Of a stretch of DNA of 64,000 nucleotides, positions 22,895 to 35,786 are shown piece by piece. Under the pieces are notes generated by a model. That model saw only the letters and a list, made by a program, of their open reading frames with translations, was not told where the DNA came from and ran no database searches. The position numbers and the translations under genes are program-made. Source of the DNA: Scenedesmus sp. ARA3 (taxonomy: Eukaryota; Chlorophyta; Chlorophyceae; Sphaeropleales; Scenedesmaceae); NCBI GenBank assembly GCA_004335835.1, contig RWJK01001315.1:68434-132433 (forward strand), written 5' to 3'. Numbering within the stretch: position 1 is the stretch's first letter; every line of letters starts with the position of its first letter.

Positions 22895-25800
22895 ATGGCT
22901 CTGCACCGACACCACCTGCTGGCAAACAATGCACTGTGCTCAACGAAGTCACGCACATTGACATCGTGTGTACCGAAACACACGTACCGAGCACCTGTGT
23001 ATGCGCATGCGCTGCCACAAGACGCAGCGGGCCTGCCTGGAACACTTCCGTCTGTGGTGACGAATGATGCTGTTCCCGAGGGACATAAATCGCTGCATAA
23101 CGCGCTTTACGGTCAGGAAGGTGATGCGCATGGCACCTCCAGGCGCTACAACTTCAGGGAGGTGCGTGGCAGGGCGTGCAGGGGCAGCACTGGGCTGCCT
23201 GGCACAGATCTGAGCGGCCACAAGCCGTGCAGCCTGTTGTACTAAGCAAAGTTAAATATGTGAACAGCATTAGAGCAGCTACCTGCGCTAAACCGTGATA
23301 CAACGTGTAGGAGGGTAGCAGGGTCACAGCAGCAGCAGAAGCAGCAGCAGAAGAGACAGTACTTGACAACCAGCGACATGACAAGGCAGTTATGCCAGAG
23401 CACGCGCCTCAGACGCTCTTTTTGTATGTATCTGCATGTGCCGCATGGCTGCCTTGCCCCGCATGGCAGGGCGAGGACGACGGCAGCAGCATCCTGGCGG
23501 TGCCCGCCTACCTGGACAGCAGGGACGGCGAGAAGCCGCTGGGCGTGTATGCCGTGTACGATGAGCGCCACGCGCTGCAGTACGTGGGCTACAGCAGGAA
23601 CATGGTGCTGGCCATCAAGGTGGGGGGCGGGAGAGGGGGAAGGGGGTGGGAGGCGGCAGGGGAACCTTAGCAGCCAGGCGCAGAGGGAATTGGCGCTGCA
23701 GGCTCTCTGCAGACATGGGCGACTTGCAGGGGAGAAGCAGCAGCAGCATCAGCTCATTGCACAGCATGAATTCCGTGCCACCTTGGCTGACAGTGCGTCA
23801 CAGTAGCAGCAGTGTTATAGTCAGCCCATGGCATCTGGTGAATGTGCTCACCGCACCTGCAGTGGCTGCAGCAGCTCAGCGGCTGCTGACTTATAAACTG
23901 CTATATGCACTGCCTTTGTGTCAGCTTCTGGTGCCCGCATGTGAGCGAGCGCTGCCTGGGCCTCCTTTCCTATCCGCAGGGCCACCTGGCGCGCGTGGGT
24001 GAGGAGCGCTGCGCGTTTGTGCGGCCCATGGTGTTTGCCAACAAGGCCATGGCTGGGCGCACACACATGGAGGCACAGGTGAAGCGGCAGCAGCAGCAGC
24101 GCTGGAGGCTGGTGGTGTCTGCATGATGTAGGCTGGCTGAGGCATGGCTGTGCACCTGGAGGAGGCCGAATGCCATTTGTGACGTGGCGACAGCAGCACA
24201 GCAGCAGGGGGCAGGTAGCGCAGCAGCAGCTGGCCACTGCTGAAAGCCGTGCTTTGCCGCTGGCTGCGCTTTGCTGCGTTGGAGTAGAATCAGCTGTGTG
24301 CCTGATATGCTGCAGCCCCTGCTCCGTTTGCAGCAGCTGTACATGACACGATTGCGTGCCTGCCTAGCTCCTGCGCCTGCTAACGCACATGTTATGCCTA
24401 CCCTCGTGTCTGTTGCGCCCATGCTGCTGCTGCTGCTGCTGCTGCGTGCTGCCGCAGGTGGATGACTGGCTGGCGGAGGCAGGGGTGACCCCGCCAGGCA
24501 ACGGCGTGGAGGCGCACCTGTGGGGCGCAGGCGGCAGCAGCGAGGCCTCCACTGACGAGAGCGCTGCTGCTGCTGCTGTTGATGTGTCGCTGATGAGCCC
24601 TGCGGAGCGTGCCGAGTACGAGGAGCGCAAGCTGAAGCTGCGCAAGGCCATGGTGGGTGGTGGTGGGAATGAGGGATGGCACTGCTGCTGCAACTTTGCT
24701 TTGGGACTTCATTTGTGTGTGCGTTGTGCGTGCTCAGGAGTGCTGACACATGTCACGCCAGTGGTTGCCGCTGTGCCCCCGGCCTGCGTGTGTGCAGTTG
24801 CCTTGCCTTGAGCAGTGCTGCGGGTTGCTGCAAGGGCTGGGTACGCATGATGCACTTGTGTGATGTGTTTCAAACTGCTGCAATGCACTGCGCCATCCAC
24901 CTTGCATTATACTGCAGGGTGAGAGCCTGGCTGATGACGAGGACGTTGACCAGGATGCAGCGCAGCGCCGCCTGGCCCTGATGGCGGCAGTCTCGGGCGA
25001 CAACTGGAGTGCAGTGGTGTCGCAGCAGACCGAGGAGACGCTGGCAGCAGCAATGGCAGCAGGCGGTGGGAGGCTGGGCGGCAGGCAGACCAGCGCGCCT
25101 GCGCTGGCAGTTGCAGCAGCAGCAGCAGCAGGGGGTGGCAGTGGGCCTGAGCAGCAGCCGGCAGCTGGCGGTGCTGTTGTGAGTCCGTTCAGCAAGCCGA
25201 CTGTGCACCGGCAAGTTGGGGAGAAGCGTGACCAGGCAGGCAAGGATGCATCACAGGTGAGGGGTGGATTTTGAAGCTGTGTTACTTGGTGGCAAAGGTG
25301 CAGCTAGTTACGTCTTGCTGCACTGGTGTGCTGCCGCCTCCTAGGCACTGCACTCGAGCGCATGTAACATGCACCAGCTGCTCTGCCTTCAGCACAGCTA
25401 GACCGCTGCATCACTCGCACCTATTATGGGCCCTTCTCCCGCCAGCACACCTCATATCAGCGGCTGCCCCTATTTTGCCCAGCTTCACTGCACCCAACAT
25501 TGCACGGCACTGCGTTCTGCGCCGCACTGCTCTCCCCTCACGGCTGCAGGCTGGCGCCCCACTTCTCACAGCACTTGCTACTTGTGTAACCATGCAACCA
25601 ACTAACTTGCTGCCGCCGTTCTGCTGTGCGCCTCCTATGCAGGTTGGCGCGCCACCACCCGAAATGACAGTGTCGTCTGTTGACGCCGCGCTGGAGGAGG
25701 TGCGGCCCTACCTGCTGGCTGACGGCGGTGACGTGGCGGTGGTGGGCGTGGAGGCTGGCGTGGTGGCTGTGGCGCTGCAGGGCGCCTGCAGCAGCTGCGC

Positions 25801-26594
25801 CAGCAGCAGCGCCACGCTCAAGATGGGCATTGAGCGGCAGCTGCGGGCGGTGTTTGGGGAGCAGCTGCGCGAGGTGGTGCAGGTGAGGTTGGGGGNNNNN
25901 NNNNNNTGTGGCTGGGAGGGGAGGGGCATGCGGGCAGTAAATGGGGGGTTGGTGCAGATGAGGCTGCGGCTGTGGCTGCCGGGGACGGGCCTGCTGGGCT
26001 GCAGTGGTTGTGGTGGGGGGGTTGGTGCAGGTGAAGCGGTGAGGTTGACGGGGGTGTGTTGGCAGGGGAGGGGCCTGGTGGGCTGCAGCAGTTGGCAGGC
26101 TGGCATGCTTGCTGGTGGGTTTGAGCGCTCTGGCTGCCTGCAAACTTCAAATAGTTGCTTGCCAGGGGCTTGTGTCCGGGTCAGCACATGCGGCTGTTGC
26201 ACAGCCTGCTCCTTCTGCTGCTTGGTGCCGCTGTGCTGTTAGCACCATGTTGCCGCTTCCCTTCACGTCAAGTTTTGCATCCCCAAGCCGCATGGCCGAG
26301 CCTCACAAGCCCATCGTCGCTGCCACCTGCCTGCCTGTCTGCCACTCATCACAGGTGGACAGCGGCGGCAAGCCCAAAGCCAGCGTGGAGGCCGTGGACA
26401 TGCACCTCAATATGCTGCGCAGCGCAGTGGCCAACCTGGGGGGTGCAGTGGAGGTGGCCAGTGTGGGCAGCGGCGTGGCTGTGCTGCACTACAGGGGGCC
26501 CGCGCCTATTGGCAAGGGCATTGCTGCTGCGGTGAAGGACGCCTTCCCTGACCTGAAAGAGGTGGTGATGAGGGACTTCCCCGCACAGCAGTAG
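22895..26594 (+). CDS. NFU: Plastid-type NFU iron-sulfur scaffold with N-terminal GIY-YIG-like domain
   Basis: Seven exons: 22895-23161, 23470-23619, 23980-24078, 24458-24652, 24918-25256, 25643-25882 and 26355-26594; 509 residues. The N-terminal 85 or so residues look like a transit peptide. Residues of about 100-180 form a GIY-YIG-like fold: LGVYAVYDERHALQYVGYSR, then RPMVFANKAMAGRTHMEAQ and VTPPGN, resembling the N-terminal domain of plant glutaredoxin S16. A linker of about 170 residues follows. Then come two NFU domains: one with VDAALEEVRPYLLADGGDVA and the cluster-binding CSSC in GACSSCASSSATLKMGIERQ, and a C-terminal one starting near SVEAVDMHLNMLRSAV that lacks CxxC. An active plus a degenerate NFU domain is typical of plant plastid NFU proteins, which pass clusters to photosystem I and other targets. 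The 11-N gap at 25896 is intronic. Confidence 0.88.
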
Positions 26595-27486
26595 CAGCAG
26601 CAGCAGCATAGTTCTTGTGCGTCATGGTCATGCTGCTGGAGCATGGCGTTACCTACACCTACGCTCTTCAAGTTGCCGCATGTATCTAATAGGATTACCC
26701 CTGGATGCCAGGCAGATTTGTTGCACGTGGCTATGTGTTGGACGATCCGATTGCCAGCTGCGACTCTTGGAATAATCATATGTGTTATCATGCTGCACCA
26801 GGCACTGCTGCTGGTTGTGTGCTTTCATCAGCAGTGTCTGGTGCAGCACAGCAATGTGTTCTGCCCATTGCTTTCCTGCGAATGCAGTCTGTTGCCTGCA
26901 TATGTTTCTGCTTGGAGGCCTGGGCAATTTTTGGCAAGACGCATGTCTTGTTTCGTGTAGAATGCGATGAAGATATTTGCCTTGAAACTTGTAATGGTAG
27001 ATATGTCCAGTTGACCTGAGCAGGCCGATGCAGTGCAGCAGTAGGATGTTGCACATCCACGGCAGATAACGGTCATGCCGACTGCTGCAAATTAATCAAT
27101 CGCTTTGTAACACGCTAGCAGCACCCATGCACAGCTGGGTACAATGGTCTTCAGCTCCACGAGCACGATGCACGTGCTGCCCGTACAGTTGTACTGCTTC
27201 ATCGTGCTCCAAGGATTCCATATGTGCAGCGCACAAACTTGAAAGTGCTGAAACCTTTTCTTGGTGCGATTGGAAGTCGTTTCGCGTTCTCAGCTGCGGT
27301 TGTTGCAGAGAGCGATTGTCCAGAGTTTTGACGTGCGTAACAGTGATGCACAGGCCCAGGGCGACGACCTTTCAGCTGCGAGCTTCACGAGTTTCATGCA
27401 CGGAGCGATTTGAAACCTTCAAAATTCATCGCAAGGTGTTTCTTTGCTGTGAGAATCGCACCAGCGACATTTGCAACAGCAGCAGG
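26595..27486. other. Intergenic
   Basis: About 890 bp without a supported gene. TGTAA motifs at 26990 and 27106 could end the NFU transcript. Confidence 0.4.
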
Positions 27487-28669
27487 ATGGCCACACTCAG
27501 CGTGTCCGCACGGCTGTCGCCTCGCCCCTGCAGCAGCCGTACACACCCTACACGTGTAGCACTGTGCTCTAGCGTATGCTCAAGGCCGTGCATTGCCTCC
27601 CCACGCCATCGGAGCCGCAACAATACTTTAATGCACAGCAGCAGCGGTGACATGCCTCCTGACATGTCCACCTCAGGCAAAGCCAGCTCCAATGAGGGCC
27701 AGCTGCAGCAGCAGCAGGACATGGCCGACTTGGGTGAGGCCCGGCCAGGTGCAGTGCCCAACCCTGACGCCGCAGCAATGGCAGAGAGCAATGTTGGCCC
27801 AAGCCCAAGTCCAGGCAGCAGCAGCAGCAGCAGCAGCGGTGGCGCTGGCATGCGTGATGCCAGTAATGCCAACCCTGGCGTCACCCCCAACCCTGACGCG
27901 GCGGCCCTTGCAGACAGGAACGTGGGCCAGGGCAGCACTGGCGCTGCAGGACCAGCTGGAAGCATGGGAGTGCAGGACAGGGCCCCTGCCACTGTACTGC
28001 CCTCATCTGGCAGCATGGCTGATAGGGTGGCCCAGGGCATGGCTGAAGCCAGGTGAGATGCAGGCAGGGCACACAGCACACACAGCTGCAGGCAGCCCAA
28101 ACCTGGCAGCTATCAGTGCAATACATGTTGTCTGTGAGCGCAGCTACTGTACACAACCACCAACAGGCCCTCAGTGCTGCTGGCAAGTTTTGATCGTTTG
28201 TTTGCTGACTCTGGTTGGGCCACAGGCGGCCCTGGTAGCCTCCAGGCAGCTGCTTTGCGGCTGCATGAAGGTTGATGGCTAAAGCGCTCATTCTTTGCGT
28301 GCACTTTGTGTTAGCGGCAGTGCCACGAAAACATGCAAGCGTACGGCATGGTAACACACCATGACTTTGCTGTGTCCCCTCTGCTGCTGCCATGCCCTGC
28401 AGCTCTCCTGGCAGCACGCCAGATGACAAGACAGAGCCTGCAAAGGTGACACAGCAGAACTACATATTCAGCACTGTAGGTCAGCGCGAACCATGCTTGC
28501 CAGCGGCGGCACTGCCAGATTTATGCATGCTGAGGTGCTGCATGGGCGTGACTTGTGTCAGCAGCAAAGTGCAGACAAGCCAGCAGCGACTGGAGCCGCC
28601 ACCTTCAACTTTGACAGGATGCTATGCTGCTGCTGGAGGCCGTGCAGGATGGTGCAGCAGTGTGTGTGA
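27487..28669 (+). CDS. Putative plastid-targeted disordered protein with NPDA repeats
   Basis: Model: exons 27487-28052, 28403-28445 and 28562-28669; 238 residues. The first exon is the strongest part. It opens with a leader rich in S, R, T and A (MATLSVSARLSPRPCSSRTH), typical of algal organelle transit peptides, and continues as hydrophilic low-complexity sequence. Two copies of an 18-residue unit are visible: PGAVPNPDAAAMAESNVG and PGVTPNPDAAALADRNVG, about 45 residues apart. The tail (SSPGSTPDDKTEPAK, then SADKPAATGAATFNFD) has the same character, but the last two exons rest on splice sites and phase only. No known domain is recognised. The hydrophilic composition resembles LEA-like or other intrinsically disordered stress proteins, which is a guess and not a family assignment. 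Confidence 0.45.
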
Positions 28670-30036
28670 TAGCGTCGAGTTCTGCTGGCCAACTATGTTG
28701 CATGCTGCTAGCAGTGCGTCAACTGCCTCTGCTGCTGCTTCTGCTGCTGCTGCTGCCGCCGCCTGTGCTTAGGGATCTGACCCCGGCATCGCAGGTGGCC
28801 TGTGACAACTTGCCCCAGATGCCACAGCATGCCACAGCATGTGGTGCCTGTTGAGCCGCTGCACAGCCGCTGCACAGCAGCAGCGCTGCAGCAACCAGCT
28901 GGTTCTGATGGCAGTGCACAGCTATGAGAAGAGCAACGAGCAAGAGCTTGCGTTGGCGGCCATGCTGTAGTGTAGTGGGCATGACGCGCCCAGCACAGGC
29001 TTTGGATTTCAGAGCTGCTGGGTGCCAGGTGGCTGAGCAGTCTAGTGCTGCCGCAGCGTTAGCCTGCCGCAGGCTGCAGCATACTGTGGCAACCTGCGCA
29101 ATGCATGGCTGCAGCCGGCGTGTTGCGCTGCGGCAGCGTTGTCGTGTTACCACCCATGCAGTGTCAGCCTGGACTGCTTAGGAGGCCCATGTATCCTGGG
29201 GTACTTCCAGAGGCTTGAAACAGAGAATACGTGTTACCAAGAGGGACTTGACTCGGTCATGGTTGTCAAGCATGGGCCAGACCAAAGGCATGCAAGCTTG
29301 TCAAACATACTTTACATCACTTGCAGTGATGCATGGTTGCGAATTTCGTCTATGCAAAGTTGTTGACAGAGAGTTTGCATATGTTGTTTCGTCAGCGCTG
29401 GGCGCGTGCACACATGCAATGGCCAATGTCTGACGTACTTTGGTACAACATGTTTGTTTCTGAGGACGCAAGCTGTGTAACACGCCGACATCCTGCTGCA
29501 TGTGAGCTTCTGTGCTTATGGCGCAACACACATGGTGACGGCACTGCAGATCTGTGGCATAAGGTGGCCAACCACCCACATTCCAAGCTCTTGGCTTGCT
29601 TGTGCTTCCTCCAGCTGAATGCTCTGATAGCCAGCTGCAGCGCTGCAACCAACTGCCATTTAATGGCATGCACTGCACAGTGCGCTTTGTGAGCATCAAG
29701 AACACCTGATCAGAGGTTGGTTACGTGTCCACTGATAAAAGGGGCTGCACGCTGGCAGCCGATGTGAACGAACATGAGGGATGCCTCATGCCATACACTT
29801 GACAGCGTAAGCATGGTCGTGACAGAGACCACGTCACCAGAAGACATCCTAAACAAGCAGCAAAGTAAAACATCGGGCAAGGCCACAGCGGGGTCAACGG
29901 CGACCAACCCAACCAAAGACACAAATGCATCTGTGCAGCTGTGCCGCACAGCGCCAGCAGAACACAGCTCGTTTGACGTGTTGTGCGCTGATTCTGGAAG
30001 CCACACAAGTCACGGACGTTAGCCCTGCCGCAAGAG
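28670..30036. other. Intergenic
   Basis: About 1.4 kb between convergent genes. Open frames on both strands lack recognisable domains or paired splice sites. Confidence 0.4.
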
Positions 30037-30978
30037 TCAGCCTGAGCGCGGCTTGGCGGGCTGGCGGGTCCATAGCCAGCAGAATGGTGCTTTGTATTTG
30101 TTGGTGCCATCAGGGGCGCCAGGGTTGCCGTCAGGCTTTGGCGCATCAACTGTTGGATCAGGGCACGGCGGCGTGGCGCTGCCTTGTTTGTAAGTGTAAT
30201 CATTCCAGTACACCTCCCAGTCGCTGCCTTTGAGTAGCTCGTTTTGATACTCGGTTTTGGCTGTCGAGTATGCAGTGTTGTTGTACATCGCAACATGCCA
30301 GGGTGTGCCTGTGCTGCCGTTGGCCATCAAGGGGCCCTTGGTCTCCATCTCCATGATGCCTGCAGCGCGCATGCAGCAGGGCAGTGGCAGGACTGTCAGC
30401 ACCAAGCTGCAACAATGCTGCAATTGCACTTGTTTGACGTGGTTGACTCTTGCATGTCAGTGCAACGTCAAGTGGGCAGCGCTGGACCAAAAGCAAAACA
30501 CGCTCTCGCCAGATACAATCAATATGCTTGTCACATTCCCTGTACGCTCTAGATGGGTGCATGGCAGAACAGGAGCTGCAAGCCGAGCACTGTGCTTTGG
30601 CAGCAGCAGCTTTCTGTGTCAGTGTCCTGTGCAGCATGCATACTCACACAAGCTGCTGTCACATCCACAGTAAGAACAGCAGGTCAGCTGCAGTGCAGAG
30701 CACATGCATTGCACCATCTAAGTGGCAGCCAGGATAGTGCTCACCAAAGTCTGTCAGGGCTGTTGCCTTCACGCTGCTAGTTTTGGTCCAAAGGTTTTGC
30801 AGACTGTTGAGGCACTTTGCAAGTGCATCAAGCCTTCTGGACTTCAAGATGACAGTGTAGGCAGGCTTGTCGTAGTTCAGCTTTGTGCTGAAGCAGCAGC
30901 GACAGCAACGACAGCAGCGGCAGCAGCGACAGCAGTAGGAGCCGCAGCGTCAACACACATCATCCGACAGAAACAGCG

Positions 30979-31013
<35 letters not shown>

Positions 31014-32174
31014 TTGTCCATGTGCTATTGACACATGCAACGTGCAGCAATAGACCACAGATTTAATCTATAGACTTGTACTTTGCAGAGACATGCACGC
31101 TTCACTCTTTGCATGATCACATGAGGACCCCACTCACAGGTTCCAGGGGTGGTTTCCGCAATCGATGTCTGAGCCGGTCTTGTGGCCGATGCAGCTGCAG
31201 GTCACGTTGCCAGTGGTGACCTTCTGCTTCTGGCAGACAGAGCTGCTGAGCTTCCACGCACTGGTCTGCAGAGTGGCCAAGTTGTCGCCGCACTTGAACT
31301 TTGTTGAATTGAGCCATTGCGAAACACGTTCACGTGTCATCTCTTTGTAGCTGCTGGTGGAGTTCTGCTTGCCTTTGAAGGTGGCTATGGTGATGTGGCG
31401 CCCGCCATAGTCCAGCTGGCTGTTGCGCTTGAACCCCAGCAGCAGGATGACCTCCTTCTCGCCCTTGGGCAGCTTAGGCTTGAGCGCTGCAGGCGAGCCT
31501 GCCGACGTCGGGCCCACATCCAGAGCATCTGCAGCTGCCACAGCCTCACCGCTGCTGTCACTGGCAGCTGCTGCAGCAGCGGCCATGCTAGCAGCAGCAG
31601 CACCCAGAGTGGCACTATCGGTGGAGGGTGCAACTTGTGCTGGCATGGCCTCACCTGCTGCTGCGGCACCACTGCTGCTATAAGCATCAGGGCTGGCCAG
31701 TGCAGCAGCGTTGGCTTCCTGCAGCAGCACAGTCAAGGCACTGGTCAGCTTTGCTTGCATGCTTGGGGCTGACAACCGGCTGGTGCAGACAGGTCATTGC
31801 GCTAAGATAGTGCAAATATGTGTTGCGCAGCATCCAGCAGCGACTATCCTGGGCTATCAGCCCGGGCTGCAGCTGTCACAGCACCCAGCTAGTGACCGAG
31901 GGTTCTTCGGACATTCTCAACTGGCATGTAGGCATACGCTGCACAACAAATTACGTGTTCGCAATGAGTATAGGAAGAACCGTACGGGCTGCACGTGGAG
32001 ACGTGCACGTGCAAACACATCTGGTTGAGGGGGGCCAGGTGCTGCTGACGAGAACGTGCTTACCGGCAGAGTCACGACATCCTGACCTTGAGAGTAGGAC
32101 ACCATGGCAAGAATCAAAGTCACCAGCACAACCGAAATGCGGCGACGTGCAGGGGGGTGATCCATCAGCTGCAT
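30037..32174 (-). CDS. Predicted secreted glycoprotein, unknown family
   Basis: Four exons on the minus strand: 32174-32087, 31768-31138, 30887-30745 and 30359-30037; 394 residues with consistent phases. The start gives a basic N-terminus and a hydrophobic stretch (ISVVLVTLILAMV), a good signal peptide. An alanine-rich region of about 70 residues leads to a conventional domain: LPKGEKEVILLLGFKRNSQL, then SYKEMTRERVSQWLNSTKF, CQKQKVTTGNVTCSCIGHKT, NLTKLNYDKPAYTVILKSRR, and near the end WEVYWNDYTYKQG. Several N-glycosylation sequons are present (NST, NVT, NLT, NGS, NNT), and the cysteines suggest disulfides. An extracellular, cell-wall or periplasmic role is inferred. It is head-to-head with another secreted-protein gene. 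The exon 1 donor (CAAG|GTCAGG) was chosen for phase; an alternative GTAAGC downstream breaks the frame. Confidence 0.62.
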
Positions 32175-32709
32175 GAGATCCCTGAAGCAGCGCGATCGTA
32201 CCCTGATTTGGTTAGGCAATTATAATCAATAATACTACAATGTATTATAGCTCAGTACAGCATGGGATCAGCTGTGTATTGAAAAGCACGACCTCGGGTA
32301 TATATTGGCGAACCAGTTATTGACAAATCCCGCATCATACGTGCTCGCAGCCGTGCACACCAAGACCAGCAACATGTACCCAGTCCAGTGACCGGTTGAT
32401 GCGTGGCGTGTGCTTGTTGAGCTGTGGCGCAGCTGGCACGGCTGAGCTGTACTACAGCTGGAGACAAATTCATCCACGCGCTCCTTGTGGCACAGCAACA
32501 TGCTTTCAGTGAGGTGAGATCGTTCCTAAACTGCTCCTTGCAGATGTCTGCGTTAAATGGTTCCGCCGTGACAGCGAGCGAAAAGACGAGCAGGTGCATG
32601 CACTTGGTCGTCAGGCATTTCCAGCGTTTCAGCTGTCCAGGAGCTCGCAATCGGTAGCTGTCGCAATAAATATGTGATAGGTCGGCAGCAGCGGCTGCGC
32701 TTGAGTACG
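32175..32709. other. Shared upstream region of the two divergent secreted-protein genes
   Basis: About 530 bp. A TATA-like gggtatatattgg lies near 32297. A short stretch after it (ggcgaaccagttattgacaa) resembles the region ahead of the paralogue near 38265, so part of the promoter was probably duplicated too. Confidence 0.4.
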
Positions 32710-33654
32710 ATGGCGCTGCTGCAGATGTGTTCAGGCTTCAGCGCCCAGGCATGCCAATGTGCAGTGCCTTGGTGCTTGCCTGGCAAGCTTACCACCACCT
32801 CGTTGAGTATTACCACGGCTGTCGCAAGCGTGCAGGCTGGGAAGCTCGCTGCTGCCAGCAGCTGTGGCTTGGCTTCTGGTGTGCCTGATGGTGCCACCAG
32901 TGACTGTGACCGCATTCACACCATGCAACAAGCCCTGTTTTGACCAAAAGGTGAGGCAGATGCAGTTCCAAGGTTACTTGCATGCTGTAGATGCACAACC
33001 CAGTGAGAGATCAGGTATGCCAGCTGAAACGCGCAGCAACCTGAAATTGAAATGCAAGGTGAAGTGCTGCCATGTGTGCAGCCTGCTGGCAGCGCTGCTG
33101 CCCTGCAGCTGCCATTTTGACAGCAATGCTCAGCACCTGTACGCTCCCTGTGCGGCATGCTGAACCTGACCAGCTGCCCTCTTGTGTCACTTTGCGCAGG
33201 CGTTTCCCATCACCCCTTCCTCAGGCCTCACAAAAGAGATGTTCAACACGTGAGGTTTGCGCAAGCTGTGTTGTGACACACCATACCCTGCAGCCTGGGC
33301 AAGGCATGTGCAGCCAGTCACTGGCCAGGCAATGAACCGCAATGAAGAAGCAGCAGACCTTGTACACAACGCCACAGCACTAGTGCACTGCCCCTGCGCC
33401 GCCTGCCACCAGTGTTGACCAGCAGCTGCTCTGTCCCGCCTGCCGCAGGTACACATGCCTGCGTGACCCCTCCGCGGACTGCCGGCTGGCGCACGAGTTC
33501 CGCGACCGGCCCCCAGGCAATGCATGGTACGGCCCTGATGCGCACTGCAACAGCTGCGACATCTACTTCACGTGAGCCGGCTTCTCAGCAGGGCTGAAAG
33601 CCATGTAGAAGCTGCCTGCCAGCACCCTGGGAGCTGCTGCTGCTGCTCCTGCTG

Positions 33655-33708
<54 letters not shown>

Positions 33709-34745
33709 AGCAGCCGGGCGGTAGTGTCGCTGTAACGGCTGTGGTTGTTGCTGCTGCTGCTGCTGCTGCTGCTGGGGTGTGTGTGACTGCTGTCCCCATC
33801 CAGCCGCTAAAGCTGAAATCGTGCGGCCTGCTTGTGCTGCAGTTACTGCGCACAGAAAGACGGCTCCATGAACACTGGCACTCTGAAGTTTGTCACCAAC
33901 GGAGGCAGCCCAGTTTCAACCACGCGGCATGCCCTGGTGAGATGCACTTTGTGCAAGACAAACATGTCTTAAGAGAGGCTTCCATCAGCCACCAGAACAG
34001 CTGCTTGGGTGCACAAGCTGCAGTAGCGTGGCTTGCTTCGCATTGAGCAGGGTCTGCAATGGGCTGACCACCCTGCTGGCCAACAGCCTGGGCAGCAGGA
34101 CAGATCAACGGAATCAGCCCTGCAGACACAGCGCTTCTGCACAACAATTACTCGTCGGAGCTCCTTTTGAAATCGGCATTGTTGCCTTGCACCCGTTTGA
34201 GAGGCTGCAGTGTTGGCTTGCTGCCGCAGCCACGGACAACATTGCACTGCTGAGCGCCGCTGCACCTGCTGCCTGCCTTGCCAGGTGATGCCTAACCAGC
34301 CGTGCCGTGGGGTGGAGGTGTGGGAGAGCCCCAGGTGCGGGGGAGAGAAGGCGTGGGATGCTGCGTTGAAGGCGTACACAGATGCCACGGGCAACCCGAA
34401 GGACTACTTCAAGTACGTCATTGCCGTCAACTCGATGAGGAAGCGCACCCGGCAACAGGTCAGGGCACAGGAGCACTGCCCGCAGCGTTGTTTTTGCTGA
34501 ATTGCTGTTGACTGGAATTGTTTGCAGTTCATACACCCTGTCCTTGCCCATGGTGTGCTATGCTCAAAGCACTGCATGCAGCACAAGTAGTCAGGTTGAG
34601 CTGGTTGAGGGCGGACGATGTGCACGTGCTTCTTGGCGACTGCTTCATTGCAAGGCCGTGTGCACGGCGCATGCACTGCAGCTGTCTCGGGCGTTGTATG
34701 ACGCAACCAGGGCTGGGAGGTTGCGCACAGCAAGTACACACACTC

Positions 34746-34840
<95 letters not shown>

Positions 34841-35747
34841 ACAGGTGTAGCTGCAGTTCTCAGCAGATATGCAGTTGCAGGTGTCACACCTACGATTGCG
34901 GTGACACCTGGCTGAAACCATCTGCTGTTGCTGCCAATGTGGATGCGTGCCATTTGCTGCGCTGCCGCTGCCGCTGGCGTGCTTGCTGCTGCCACCTGCA
35001 GCTCCACCTGCATGTGGGTACCCTGGCACCTGGAGTGAAGGATGCCCTGGAGAAGGGGCATGCCTGGGCCAAGGGCTCAAAGAAGACCTTCATGATTGCT
35101 TGCACCAAGGCCAAAGCAGCAGACATATCATGCAAGTTTGATGCCAGCAAGCAGACAGAACCACAAAACACCATTGTCGCAACTTTTGCAGCTGGCGCCA
35201 GTCCATCTGTAGCCAAGCCGTTCGAAACGGTGAGGGCTGCACCTTGCATGCTGCATGCGGGTAGCAGGAAAACAACAGTTGTTGCAAAAAGAGAGATGGG
35301 GGCAACTATTTTGCTGTCCCAAAGAGCAGGGGGTGTTCATGCGCAGCGTAACGTGCACTGCCGGTGAACGGATTGCATACAGCTAGCAGCGGGCATCAGC
35401 AGACTCCAGCCCAGAATGCTTTCATAACGGTGCCGCTGTTTTGTCTCTGCTGCTGTCCAGTTCATCCCAGGCATTGCGAGCCACCCTGCATCACTGCACG
35501 CTGCTGCCTTGCTGCCGCAGATTTACGGCACAAACACAAAAGTTCCCAGTCCTCCCGGCCAGAGCACTATCAAGCACTCCATGGGCGTGGTGGCTTCTGC
35601 CGACAATCAGTGGCTCATCCTCAAGCTGCTGGGCGGCGCAGCAGAGTGCCTCCTGGCCGACGAAGCCAAGGACGACCAGAAGTGCAACCCAGCAAGTTCC
35701 CGCCGCCGTGCAGTCGACGCTGCTGCCATGGATGTGGACGCCGCCGC

Positions 35748-35786
<39 letters not shown>

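Noticed and set aside
25896..25906. Run of N after the first NFU domain, considered as a break in the gene
   Set aside because: The gap lies inside an intron; both flanking exons keep phase and family sequence.
34529..35080. Polycysteine and polyalanine frames over the CAG run
   Set aside because: They are translations of a microsatellite inside an intron of paralogue A.
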